Positions 34,606 to 43,023 of a stretch of 64,000 nucleotides of DNA are shown piece by piece. The translations under genes were made by a program, and so were the position numbers. How positions within the stretch are numbered: position 1 is the stretch's first letter; each line of letters begins with the position of its first letter. The notes beneath the pieces were generated by a model. The model made no database searches. It had not been told where the DNA came from and worked only from the letters and a program-made list of their open reading frames with translations. The stretch spans positions 1 to 64,000 of the forward strand of contig CAYOLG010000017.1 of assembly GCA_964404745.1 (NCBI GenBank), read 5' to 3'. This stretch comes from Pelagisphaera sp964404745. GTDB lineage: Bacteria > Verrucomicrobiota > Verrucomicrobiia > Opitutales > Opitutaceae.

Positions 34606-35940
34606 TTAGACGATCCGGGAAGTCACGTGTTGCGGCAGGAAGAACTTGAAGAGCAAGTTGTCCACGCAAAGCAAACCTCGCCGCTCGAGGGTAATAGCCT
34701 GATCGTCGTACTTCAATAGGCCCTCGCCTTCTAGCTCCCTCAACTCGTTGCTGTAGCGATCGATCAAATCGACGCCGAACTTGTCTTTGAAATAGCCGAC
34801 TTCCACCTTACCGAGTTTCATCTGCAGAAGAAACTCGCGAATAATTCGCTCCTCGGCGCTGGTTTTCAGAGCTCGATGGATCGGCAGTTCACCTCGCTCA
34901 ATAGCCTCTGTGTACTGCCCGATCTCGTTCACATTTTGGTAGTGCACCCCAGCTATGTGGGAAATCGAAGCCACCCCTAAACCTAGCAGATCGGCCCCGG
35001 TCCACAGTTCATCGCGATAAACGAATTTCGTTTTCTCCGGATTGAGTACAGCGGTGTATCCACTGCTGATCGTATAGCCGGCGCTTTCCAGCGCCTCGAA
35101 GGCTTCCTTCACCCAACGGCGCTTGACCTGCCAATCAGCTACGGGAGCGGTTAGGGCTCCCGACGCCTTCATCTCTTTGTAAATGGTCGTGTTGTAGGGG
35201 ATCTCCATCTGGTAGATAGTAACGCTATCTGGACGGAGCTTAAGAGTCTCTTCGATATTCCGCTGCCAATTCTCTTCCGTTTCGTCGAGCATCCCGGCAA
35301 TCAAATCAATGTTGATCTGATCAAAATTTTCGCTGCGGGCGGCATCGTAAGCCTTGTAAACTTCCGGAGCTTTGTGGGCCCGGCCATTAATTTCCAGGAT
35401 GTGGTCGTCGAAATTCTCGATTCCCAGACTGAGACGGGTAACGCCAATATCCTTGATGGCTTTTACCTTGCGAGGATTAAGGGTCCCTGGCTCGCCCTCG
35501 AAAGCGACTTCTTCCGCTTCATCCCAGGGCAAAGTCGCCTTCATCTTGTCGGTCAGATCCGTCAGCTGCGATCCCGAAAGATAGGAAGGCGTCCCGCCGC
35601 CAAAATAGACGAAATGAGGCTTGCGGCCCGCAATTCGCGGCTGTTTGGCGAAGTGCTCCAGTTCCTGGATCGTCGAGTCTAAGTAGTGCTTGATCTCAGA
35701 AGCGTTCTTGTCCGTGTAAACGCGGAAATAGCAAAAGTGACAACGCTTGCGGCAAAACGGGATATGATGATAAACTCCCAATTTCGATTGGTCGTCGTTA
35801 GGCTTTTGGAAAGCCTCTTCCACGTCTTTCTTGTTATCCGGAGACCAAAAAGAGAATGGCGGATAATTCGAAATGAAATAATTGCCTGCCTCGGTGGGCG
35901 TTTTTTCCTTTGTCTCCACGGCTTCAGCGCTACTGCTCAT
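34606..35940 (-). CDS. HemN-like radical SAM protein
   Basis: A 444-residue enzyme from the ATG at 35940. An upstream ATG at 36048 in the same frame lies inside the inverted-repeat element and is rejected. The radical SAM cluster motif C-x3-C-x2-C is at residues 63, 67 and 70 (PFCRKRCHFCYF), followed by YFGGGTPS, FEGEPGTL, RLSLGIENFDD and NIDLIAGMLDETEENW, the coproporphyrinogen-oxidase-like order, and a C-terminal HemN domain. Relatives include HemN, HemW, and class C radical SAM methyltransferases or cyclopropanases of natural-product pathways. No other heme genes are present, which favours a tailoring role in the cluster. It is the first gene of the downstream operon, 12 bases from the repeat element. 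Confidence 0.85.
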   Translation of the reverse strand: MSSSAEAVETKEKTPTEAGNYFISNYPPFSFWSPDNKKDVEEAFQKPNDDQSKLGVYHHIPFCRKRCHFCYFRVYTDKNASEIKHYLDSTIQELEHFAKQPRIAGRKPHFVYFGGGTPSYLSGSQLTDLTDKMKATLPWDEAEEVAFEGEPGTLNPRKVKAIKDIGVTRLSLGIENFDDHILEINGRAHKAPEVYKAYDAARSENFDQINIDLIAGMLDETEENWQRNIEETLKLRPDSVTIYQMEIPYNTTIYKEMKASGALTAPVADWQVKRRWVKEAFEALESAGYTISSGYTAVLNPEKTKFVYRDELWTGADLLGLGVASISHIAGVHYQNVNEIGQYTEAIERGELPIHRALKTSAEERIIREFLLQMKLGKVEVGYFKDKFGVDLIDRYSNELRELEGEGLLKYDDQAITLERRGLLCVDNLLFKFFLPQHVTSRIV

Positions 35941-35952
35941 ACGTTTCCCCTT

Positions 35953-36213
35953 ATACCACATGCGAATAGATTTGATAAAATGGCAGGAATCGAGGGGTCC
36001 TGGGCCAGGCGGCTTGATCCCAAGCGTGCTGTCGCACGGTGGGAACAAACAACGCAGCCCAGGTCCTCTCGAACCCGTCCGCGGATGCAGCTCTGGCGGG
36101 AGTTCACTGCGTTAGCGTATCGCATACGACACTCGTGTCGCAAGCGATACGCCGCCTTGTGCTGCTCCCGCCAGCGACTGCACCATTTAATCAAACCTAT
36201 TCGCATGTGGTAT
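35953..36213. mobile_element. MITE-like inverted-repeat element, 261 bp
   Basis: The ends are 31-base terminal inverted repeats with two mismatches: 35953-35983 begins ATACCACATGCGAATAG, and 36183-36213 is its reverse complement. Inside the right half lie nested perfect palindromes: TGGCGGGAG/CTCCCGCCA (36094-36102, 36165-36173), GCGTATCGC/GCGATACGC (36115-36123, 36144-36152) and GACAC/GTGTC (36128-36139). The left half has its own hairpin around CGTGCTGTCGCACG. The element fills exactly the gap between two genes and contains no transposase. The right half, read on the minus strand, is colinear with the repeat at 2751. Confidence 0.75.
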
Positions 36214-36215
36214 TA

Positions 36216-37442
36216 CTATGCGTCGCTTTCCCCCGATTCCAATGAGAAAAGCGTACCGCCTTGCGTGCCTATAATTATGCGGCCGTTAGCGAAAATAGGC
36301 GACGCCACGAGAGAGGCCCCCAACTCCATCTTCCAAAGCTCCTGGCCATCCGCTTGGCTCACGGCATAGAGCCAGCCATCCGTGGAGCCAAAAACTACGG
36401 CATCGCTGAAAGCCAGTGGAGAGCTATCCACGCGACCCGACGTGCGGAAGGCCCAAACCGCCGCGCCCGATTCCCGGTCAATCGCGTGAAGCCGCTTGTC
36501 CCGAGAACCGATAAAGACAAAATCTTCGTTAACCGCCGGAGAGCTGAAAAAAGGAAACTGCCTATCAGAATAAACCCAGAGCTCCCCTCGATCCCCCGGA
36601 TCGAAAGCCATTACTTCATTAGCATAATTTCCGCTGTAGCCAATCCCTTCATACACCGCTACGGAAGAGGGAATGTAGGCGGTTGTCTCATACTGCTCGA
36701 TCGCTTCCCCATTTTCCACGTTGACGATGTGCAGGAAGGCGTCGCAACCGCCAAAAATAATTCGCCGCTCATCAAGCATGGCTGGAGCCCCGTTAATGTA
36801 GTTGTCGGTCATATACGACCAAACTTCCTCCCCATCCTCGACCCGCAAGCACCTTAACAGCCCATCGTTCCCGGTAACGAGTACCCATTGTCCATCCCCA
36901 GCTGGACTGTTAACCAAATTGGCCCCAGCCGTTATCTTGTCTTCCAATTGGATTTTCCACCGTTCCTGACCGGTTTGCCGGTCCAAAGCGTAGAACTGCC
37001 CGTCGCTAGCGCCGATAAATACCGTGTCTTCCGTGATCGCCGGTTCCGCTTCGATTACGTCCTCCCCAGTGAAACGCCAAATTTCCTCGCCACTTTCGAA
37101 ATCGATCGCGAAAAAAACGCCATCGTCAGTGCCGAAGTAAACGGTTCCATCGTAAACTCCTGCGTCACCAGAAATTGGCGACCCCGCCTCGAAAGTCCAA
37201 GCGGCCCTGGGATTGGTGATTATCTCGTCTGGAATGGATCCACTCAAACCCGAACCACCTCGAGGAAGAGCCCAGCTTTTGGTGATAGGTCCCGACTCCG
37301 CCTCGGCCGAATCGGCTTTTTCCAAGCTAGAAGGCTGACAAGCGGACAGCAGCAGCAACACCGCTATCCCCAAACAGACTAGACGACCGTCCAACGCCCG
37401 CTTGAAACCACTGAATCCCAATGCCTTTCCGATTGGCTTCAC
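36216..37442 (-). CDS. PQQ-like beta-propeller lipoprotein (BamB-like)
   Basis: A 408-residue probable lipoprotein: hydrophobic n-region then LLLLSACQPSS, a lipobox ending at Cys35. Seven or eight propeller blades follow with the repeat closure FESGEEIWRF, DRQTGQERWKI, VEDGEEVWSY, DRESGAAVWAF and ADGQELWKM, ending IIGTQGGTLFSLESG. This is closest in form to BamB, but no other BAM gene is near. It overlaps the iron-alcohol-dehydrogenase gene by four bases and ends the upstream operon. Its stop codon lies just three bases beyond the inverted-repeat element. Confidence 0.85.
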   Translation of the reverse strand: MKPIGKALGFSGFKRALDGRLVCLGIAVLLLLSACQPSSLEKADSAEAESGPITKSWALPRGGSGLSGSIPDEIITNPRAAWTFEAGSPISGDAGVYDGTVYFGTDDGVFFAIDFESGEEIWRFTGEDVIEAEPAITEDTVFIGASDGQFYALDRQTGQERWKIQLEDKITAGANLVNSPAGDGQWVLVTGNDGLLRCLRVEDGEEVWSYMTDNYINGAPAMLDERRIIFGGCDAFLHIVNVENGEAIEQYETTAYIPSSVAVYEGIGYSGNYANEVMAFDPGDRGELWVYSDRQFPFFSSPAVNEDFVFIGSRDKRLHAIDRESGAAVWAFRTSGRVDSSPLAFSDAVVFGSTDGWLYAVSQADGQELWKMELGASLVASPIFANGRIIIGTQGGTLFSLESGESDA

Positions 37443-38602
37443 GTTACTCCTGCTCCTACTACCCCCAATGCTGACTGGTAAATCTCTTCGAAATCCTTCT
37501 TGGAAACGGACCGCGGATTAAATCGCCCCGTCCACTGCCGCTCGGCAGCCTCCGAGAGGCTTTCAACATCCAAAACCTTAACCCCCAGATCTACCAAGGT
37601 AGGTAGTCCCGCTTTCGCGATAATTCGTTCCAGCCAAAATTCCATTTTTCGCTCTTCCCGCGAACTCACTGGGACCAACGCTTCATACTTCTCGTAGATT
37701 TCATTAATTGCCGTATCGTTTCGATTGAAGCGAACCACGTGCGGCAGCATGAGGGCGACCGCGTGACCGTGAGTGACATCGAACCGGGCCGTCAACGGAT
37801 TGGCCGTAGCGTGAGCTGCTCCCAGCATGCTGTTTTCGATGGCTAGCCCGGCTAGGGCAGCCCCCAACTGCATGTTGGCTCGATCATCATCGTCCGGCCT
37901 TGCGTCGACCACCGATTCGATCGCCGATGCAATCAGACGGAAGGACTCCATGGAATATATATTGGAAACCGGGTTTCGTGACAGGCAAACGGCCGTTTCT
38001 AAGGCATGAGCCAAAGCATCCAATCCCGTTAACTGAGCGACCAGCAAGGGCATCGATCGGGTCAAATCCGGGTCGAGCAAGGCTAACTTGGCCAAAGCCT
38101 TTGAATCGCCGCAGGCCATTTTGACATGCGTCTCGTCATCGCTGACCAGAGCGTAAGACTGGCACTCGCTTCCGGTTCCCGAGGTAGTGGGTATGGCCAA
38201 AAAGGGCAGAAATGGTTTTTTCGCTTTGCCGTAGCCGTGATAGTCGTTCATCCGGCCTCCGTTGGTGAGAAGGAAGTTGCAGCCCTTGGCCGTATCTATA
38301 CTACTGCCTCCGCCAAGACCGATCAGCAAATCGATTTCGCGCTCTTCAGCTATTGCTTTGCAGGCAACCATGCAAGCATTGGTTGGATTCTCTCTGACCT
38401 CGTCAAATACAGTCGCACTCAAGCCGGCCGCTTCTAGGATCGATAAAACGCGATCCAAATGCCCTGCCATACGTATCCCCTTGTCGGTTACGATCATCGG
38501 TCGAAGGCCGCCAAGTTCAGCAACGAATTCGGCCAACCGCTCGATCATCCCGGTACCGAAGGCGATCCGCGGGCTGGGCCTGGCAACGAATTCCACGTTC
38601 AA
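37439..38602 (-). CDS. Iron-containing alcohol dehydrogenase
   Basis: A 387-residue group III NAD(P)-dependent dehydrogenase. The nucleotide motif GGGSSIDTAKG lies near residue 97, TTSGTGSE near 139, and the metal-site residues are in LDALAHALETAV near 195-205, GAAHATANPL near 260 and DVTHGHAVALMLPHV near 275. It interconverts an aldehyde and an alcohol. Four-base overlaps link it to the aldehyde dehydrogenase gene before it and the propeller lipoprotein gene after it, so all three are co-translated. The combination of ligase, acyl reductase/ALDH and ADH could reduce a carboxylate to an alcohol or oxidise an alcohol to an acid; direction cannot be decided. Confidence 0.9.
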   Translation of the reverse strand: MNVEFVARPSPRIAFGTGMIERLAEFVAELGGLRPMIVTDKGIRMAGHLDRVLSILEAAGLSATVFDEVRENPTNACMVACKAIAEEREIDLLIGLGGGSSIDTAKGCNFLLTNGGRMNDYHGYGKAKKPFLPFLAIPTTSGTGSECQSYALVSDDETHVKMACGDSKALAKLALLDPDLTRSMPLLVAQLTGLDALAHALETAVCLSRNPVSNIYSMESFRLIASAIESVVDARPDDDDRANMQLGAALAGLAIENSMLGAAHATANPLTARFDVTHGHAVALMLPHVVRFNRNDTAINEIYEKYEALVPVSSREERKMEFWLERIIAKAGLPTLVDLGVKVLDVESLSEAAERQWTGRFNPRSVSKKDFEEIYQSALGVVGAGVT

Positions 38603-40101
38603 GCGATTTTAAGCGTTTTGGCCTGGATAGCCCGGCGCCGGTAAAGGAATTCGAAGAGATTGCCTTCGTGCGGCTGCTCCCACTGTACCCAATTCGTAGG
38701 CACAGATCCCAAGTTCAGCCGATCAATGTCAGAACTCGCCATCAACTCCTCCATCCACGCCTCATCCTCAGTCAAAGCGGATACTACTAGCGTAGAGCCA
38801 ATGACATTCAGCATTTCCGATTGGGGCATCTCGACGACGCTAACGAAGGGGAACATGTATTCGGTATTAGCCAAAGGGTGATTCGGATCGCTGCAGGCGA
38901 TCAAAGTCGGACATAAGAACGTCTGACCAAATTTCTCTACCAGCCGCGGACCTTTGCGGTACTTGGCCGTCAAATCTACCGCCCCCGGAGTTTTAAGAGC
39001 GTCGTCAATGGCTTCGTCCATCATTTTGGCAAACTTCGCGTTAGCGAATCCGCAGAGCAAAGCGCTTTCGTCTTCCCGAGAGCAGGGCTCGATAGCTGCG
39101 AGCTTTTGAGCCAATGCGTTGGAGATCTCATCGAAGTGGGATGGCACCAGAACCGAGGATGCGTTAATACAGCTTCTGCCACCGTTAGCGGATACGGATT
39201 CGACCATTACATCGAGATGCTTTTCCCATTCTTCAGCCATGTCTTGACCAATGAGCACTTTGCTTCGACCCGATCCATGGACCTGAATATTGCTATACTT
39301 CGCATACTTTTTGACCGTCGCGTCGCTACCGAAAACAATACCTCTCCCGCAAGAAAGCAGTATCGCATCGCCACCATCATGAGTGGTGGGATAGAATCCG
39401 AAGGCCTCTTTCGGAAATCCCGCCTGGATCATTGCTTGGATAATCCGGTAGGGCGTTAGCGGGTCTTCCCGTCCCGGCTTCAGGAATACCGGCGTTTTCA
39501 TAACCAAAGCAGGCAGCCACAAGGAATTGACGCCGGGCGAATTGCTGGGGAGCGTTACCCCCAAGCTGTCGGCGGTCGGATAAAAATTCATGTCGATGTC
39601 ACCCAAACGGGCACATCCTTTATCAAATAATTCGGCTGGCAGTCCGCGCGTCAATCCGGCTAGGACGGCTCGTATGTTTTTCAACGCGGCCGCTACCTTA
39701 AACATGTTGGATCTGCAGAGCGAATGCGGCAGCCCCGTTAGGCCAGAGAGTGCCGTCACGTAGTCGGCAACCGCTTGCGTCTCTCCATCCATTCCAAAAG
39801 GCAGCTCCCCTTCCAGATATATCTCTGAAGCCTTTTCCGCATAGTCCAACAAGGTCTCTGCAGGTATCTTTCTCAATGCGGCTCGGGCCCGCTCAATCGC
39901 AAGCTTGTCTCTGCGGATAATTCCAGCATTGACAACGCTCACTTCCAAACGGTCTCCCGACCTGAGAACCGTTCCGAGATCGTTCGTATCCAAACTCTTG
40001 TACGCCTCTCCAAAACGAAGGGCTGGTATGTGCGTAACGTTTTCTTTCATTTCTCTTTCCGATCTTCCCTGTTCCGAATTGTCTGGGGTCGCATTCTTCA
40101 A
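38599..40101 (-). CDS. Aldehyde dehydrogenase superfamily, probable acyl reductase (LuxC/ALDH-like)
   Basis: A 500-residue protein with the ALDH fold. The catalytic Cys is residue 311 in SANGGRSCINASS; upstream are PSNSPGVNSLWLPAL near 185 and FLKPGREDPLTPYRIIQA near 206, matching the cofactor-binding strand, and TEYMFPFVSVVEM near 425 the conserved late motif. The usual general-base Glu motif is not obvious, a trait of acyl-CoA or acyl-enzyme reductases rather than aldehyde oxidisers. The gene overlaps the adenylating ligase gene by four bases, recalling LuxE-LuxC pairs in which an acyl-AMP ligase feeds an acyl reductase. No luciferase genes exist here. Confidence 0.8.
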   Translation of the reverse strand: MKNATPDNSEQGRSEREMKENVTHIPALRFGEAYKSLDTNDLGTVLRSGDRLEVSVVNAGIIRRDKLAIERARAALRKIPAETLLDYAEKASEIYLEGELPFGMDGETQAVADYVTALSGLTGLPHSLCRSNMFKVAAALKNIRAVLAGLTRGLPAELFDKGCARLGDIDMNFYPTADSLGVTLPSNSPGVNSLWLPALVMKTPVFLKPGREDPLTPYRIIQAMIQAGFPKEAFGFYPTTHDGGDAILLSCGRGIVFGSDATVKKYAKYSNIQVHGSGRSKVLIGQDMAEEWEKHLDVMVESVSANGGRSCINASSVLVPSHFDEISNALAQKLAAIEPCSREDESALLCGFANAKFAKMMDEAIDDALKTPGAVDLTAKYRKGPRLVEKFGQTFLCPTLIACSDPNHPLANTEYMFPFVSVVEMPQSEMLNVIGSTLVVSALTEDEAWMEELMASSDIDRLNLGSVPTNWVQWEQPHEGNLFEFLYRRRAIQAKTLKIA

Positions 40102-41210
40102 TAAACTCCCTCAATCACTTTCTTTTTCGTCGATTCGAAGGGCCGGACGTCGCCTACTCCATCCCACGGGAATTGCTCGCACGGCTTTCTCCGTATGGCT
40201 TCGTCGCGCTCTAGGAATCGTGGCATGAAAAACTCTTTTGTCATAGTAGTTAATTCCACTCGACCATACTCGTCGTAATCGACGCCCTTGGTTGAATCCT
40301 TCGGATCTACTATTCTCAAAACCGCCCTTGGCTGCGGAGCATAGTAAGTAAGGCTGTAGTTGTCTTCTGGTGTCAGAGGACGGCTGATAGCTAGCCCCAT
40401 TAGAGTATTTCCATAGGTTGGGGCGAAATTCACCTTCCCCTCCAGTGTTTCTTCGATAAGGAAGCGTACGTATTGAGGCGTCATCGTCGTTCCGCCCACA
40501 AAGACGCCCTTGATTCCCGCTTGGGGGATGGATATGCGTTCAGCGATTGCTTCCAAGATGGTCGGCGTTGTAAACATACAGCCAATTTCCCGCCCTTTGA
40601 GGATGGTGATAGCCTGCTCAACCACGTGCTCTTTGTACTTGCGAGCCATGTCGAATTCCCCATCGCGGATCAGACGCTTTACCCAACGCGGATCCAAATC
40701 GATGAAATAGCAAGCTCCTCCCCTAACGTTGGCCAGGTGCTCGATTGCCAGGCGTAAACGTCTCGGTCCCGTAGGCCCAACCATAAGCCAATTAGCTCCC
40801 TTCGGGAAAAAGTCGTCGGAGTAGAAGTCGCTAAACTCGGAGTAATCGACTTTGTAATCCTCCCATCCAATCCGCTGCTTGGGCATCCCGGTAGTCCCGC
40901 CAGTTTCGAACACATTGTAGGGACGGTCCTCGAACGCCGCAGGTATAAAACGGGCGGGATCCGTATCCCGGAGAATTTCGTCATCGAAATTCTCGAAACG
41001 CATCATGTCTTCGAAGCAGGAGATTTCCGTCAATGGATTCCAGTCGGCTTCCTTTGCCCAATCGAGCCAATAGGGGCATCCAGTTTCCGGTGAGAAGTGC
41101 CATTGCACCATCTCTCGCGTATATTGGTCGAGGGCAGACTTAGCAGCTGCGACCGCGTCGGTTTGATCGGTTGTCTGTGTCATGTAAACTTTGGTTGTGC
41201 AGTTGTGCAA
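40098..41210 (-). CDS. Acyl-adenylating ligase, LuxE/PaaK-like
   Basis: A 370-residue ANL-type protein. The phosphate-binding motif is VFETGGTTGMPKQR at 100-113; FTTPTILEAIAERI near 212, GVFVGGTTMTPQY near 235, FAPTYGNTLMG near 258 and a late GVGDVRPF near 350 complete a short ligase. The length is close to LuxE acyl-protein synthetase and PaaK, without a large C-terminal domain. It would activate a carboxylate as acyl-AMP, probably for the reductase encoded next. MTQTTDQ at residue 10 (41183) is an alternative start. It lies 74 bases after the symporter gene, with a perfect hairpin at that symporter's stop. Confidence 0.75.
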   Translation of the reverse strand: MHNCTTKVYMTQTTDQTDAVAAAKSALDQYTREMVQWHFSPETGCPYWLDWAKEADWNPLTEISCFEDMMRFENFDDEILRDTDPARFIPAAFEDRPYNVFETGGTTGMPKQRIGWEDYKVDYSEFSDFYSDDFFPKGANWLMVGPTGPRRLRLAIEHLANVRGGACYFIDLDPRWVKRLIRDGEFDMARKYKEHVVEQAITILKGREIGCMFTTPTILEAIAERISIPQAGIKGVFVGGTTMTPQYVRFLIEETLEGKVNFAPTYGNTLMGLAISRPLTPEDNYSLTYYAPQPRAVLRIVDPKDSTKGVDYDEYGRVELTTMTKEFFMPRFLERDEAIRRKPCEQFPWDGVGDVRPFESTKKKVIEGVY

Positions 41211-41267
41211 TTGTAGGTCGGCATGTTCAAGTAAGAGCCCGTCTTCGCCCTAAAACGTTCTTGTCCG

Positions 41268-41286
41268 AAATCGGCGCAGCCGATTT
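41268..41286. repeat. Hairpin at the symporter stop codon
   Basis: AAATCGGCGCAGCCGATTT is a perfect palindrome with 8-base arms and a 3-base loop. It spans the stop codon of the symporter gene on the minus strand. A long T-run is missing, so it may attenuate transcription or stabilise the upstream message rather than end it. Confidence 0.45.
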
Positions 41287-42805
41287 ACACTTTGACCCTC
41301 TTTCTGAAAAATTTGTCCAGGGTTTCTTGCCTCGGGGGCTGGGAGAGGAGCGAACCCGCTATCATGCATATCGCGCAGGTGGCGAAAACGATAGCTACGG
41401 GCATGACTCCCGCTACCATGAAAGAGCTGTTTTTCCCGTATCCAGAAGCTTGAAACATGAGGAGCCAGGAAGCCGCTCCGCCAATGACTGCGGCGTAGGC
41501 CCCCAGCTTGGTGGCCTTCTTCCAATAGATGGCCGCAAAAATAAGTGGGAACAGGCCGGCAAATCCACTGAAACACCAGATTCCCAGCGAAAACACCTGA
41601 CGCGGCTCTACCAAGGTAAGGAGGTAGGTTACCAATACGATAGCGCAAATGAACCCGCGAGCCAGGAGAACCAATTGGGATTCTGAGAATCGCTCCGGAC
41701 CGTAGGAATGCACGACGATGTCCTTGGTAAACATGGTACCGACAGCCACGAACTGGGAGTCCAAAGACGACATGATCGCCGCCATGATTCCCGCAGTTAC
41801 CAAGCCGCCAATCACCGGCGTTGCCAATTTACCCACCATCATTCCCAGTACGGCATTCGGGCTAGTGCCCTCGGGAATCACCGGCGTTACACCGTCAGGC
41901 ATTACCGCCCCGGTCGCCCAAAAGCCTATCAGAATACAAGGAATCCACGTGAGCATAATAGCCAGTGGATGCCCAACCAAAGTAAGCCGAAACGATTTCG
42001 CCGACTTGGCTGTCAGGCAATTCTGAAAAAGATGGGGGAACATGCCAACCGACAGGGGAATCAAGCAATAGGAAAGGAATTGCATCTCCGTCATGTTCCC
42101 CGCTCTAACCGCCTTTGATGGGTCCGCCATGGAAGAGGCCGCTTGCAGACCTCCTAGCTTCGCTGAAATGGTAACGAAGGCAATGAAGCCCATAATTATG
42201 AATACGAGGGTCTGGAAAGTGTTGGCCCAGGCCGCGCTGCGCACGCCACCCGCGAAGATGTAATAGAGGACGACTCCTGAAATGACTAGGCATGTCAACC
42301 AAGGCGGAACGGCTCCCCCAGTCGAAGGAAAAAATTCGGGAAACGCTCCCCGCGTAACGCCCTGCATAACCGAGCCCGCTCCCATCAATCCGACCAGCAA
42401 ATAAGGGATAATCAAGCCCACCAAAATAGGAAATAGAAGGTAGCCCAGTTTACTGCTCTCAAACCGGGCTCGAAAAAATTCGATTTGGGTGTGGAAGCCA
42501 TTGCGCTTGCCCAGGGCCCAAAGGGGCAGCCCTACCAGGAAGAAGCAAGCCGAATGTATGAGAGCAGACGACGAAGCGATCTTCCCGTAAGTCCCGATCC
42601 CCACTCGAAACGACTCCGCGGTGCTACCTACCATGGCGAATGCGGTCATGGTGGTGCCGAAGATCGACATGAAGAGGACCGTGGGGCCAATCGAGCGGCT
42701 GGCGACGAAATAGTCGTTGGAATTGCCGCGGAACATCCGTCCGCTGAGGTAGCCAAGCGTTAATAGCAGCGCCAGATAGATGATGACGATGACCGTTTGA
42801 GTCAT
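41285..42805 (-). CDS. Sodium:solute symporter (SSS family)
   Basis: A 506-residue inner-membrane protein of the SSS family with about 13 hydrophobic segments, starting TVIVIIYLALLLTLGYLSGR. Family marks include NDYFVASRSIG near 29, GTTMTAFAMVGSTAESFRVG near 50-68, YYIFAGGVRSAAWANTFQTLVFI near 180 and AAIMSSLDSQFVAVGTMFTKDIV near 335, the sodium-site region. It imports a small solute, commonly a carboxylate, sugar, amino acid or pantothenate. The preceding gene encodes a DUF3311 protein, a usual partner of this subfamily. The solute is probably the substrate of the ligase, ALDH and ADH encoded downstream (inference). Confidence 0.9.
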   Translation of the reverse strand: MTQTVIVIIYLALLLTLGYLSGRMFRGNSNDYFVASRSIGPTVLFMSIFGTTMTAFAMVGSTAESFRVGIGTYGKIASSSALIHSACFFLVGLPLWALGKRNGFHTQIEFFRARFESSKLGYLLFPILVGLIIPYLLVGLMGAGSVMQGVTRGAFPEFFPSTGGAVPPWLTCLVISGVVLYYIFAGGVRSAAWANTFQTLVFIIMGFIAFVTISAKLGGLQAASSMADPSKAVRAGNMTEMQFLSYCLIPLSVGMFPHLFQNCLTAKSAKSFRLTLVGHPLAIMLTWIPCILIGFWATGAVMPDGVTPVIPEGTSPNAVLGMMVGKLATPVIGGLVTAGIMAAIMSSLDSQFVAVGTMFTKDIVVHSYGPERFSESQLVLLARGFICAIVLVTYLLTLVEPRQVFSLGIWCFSGFAGLFPLIFAAIYWKKATKLGAYAAVIGGAASWLLMFQASGYGKNSSFMVAGVMPVAIVFATCAICMIAGSLLSQPPRQETLDKFFRKRVKV

Positions 42806-43023
42806 TGCTCTCCTCCTTGGTCATCTTCGTCTTCATGCGAATACGGCCAAGCTAGCCTAACCACCGCTAGCCAAAAGAGAGCCGCTAACACGGTAAAGCT
42901 CATATGATAGGCCAAGCCAATCGGCACGATCTCCAATACGAGGGAAGCATTGTCTCTCAACCAAAAGTCCTGATGGAGAACCAGCAGGACTAGGAAAATC
43001 GCAACTACGAGAGCGCGACTCAC
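42802..43023 (-). CDS. DUF3311-like small membrane protein
   Basis: A 73-residue protein with two membrane helices (LVVAIFLVLLVLHQDFWL and SFTVLAALFWLAVVRLAW) and an acidic tail (SHEDEDDQGGEQ). Small DUF3311 proteins are encoded directly before SSS symporters and probably act as a subunit. Here its gene overlaps the symporter gene by four bases and the preceding propeller gene by four bases. Confidence 0.75.
   Translation of the reverse strand: MSRALVVAIFLVLLVLHQDFWLRDNASLVLEIVPIGLAYHMSFTVLAALFWLAVVRLAWPYSHEDEDDQGGEQ

Noticed and set aside
24788..35940. An aryl polyene or flexirubin cluster
   Set aside because: No ketosynthase, acyl carrier protein, ketoreductase or dehydratase gene occurs anywhere in the window.
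35941..36048. A longer start for the radical SAM gene (ATG at 36048)
   Set aside because: The added residues are encoded by the inverted-repeat element and do not resemble the family; ATG 35940 begins a normal N-terminus.
38599..41210. A lux-type bioluminescence operon
   Set aside because: LuxE- and LuxC-like partners are present but there are no luxA, luxB or luxD genes, and the ALDH shows a general ALDH-type Cys motif.
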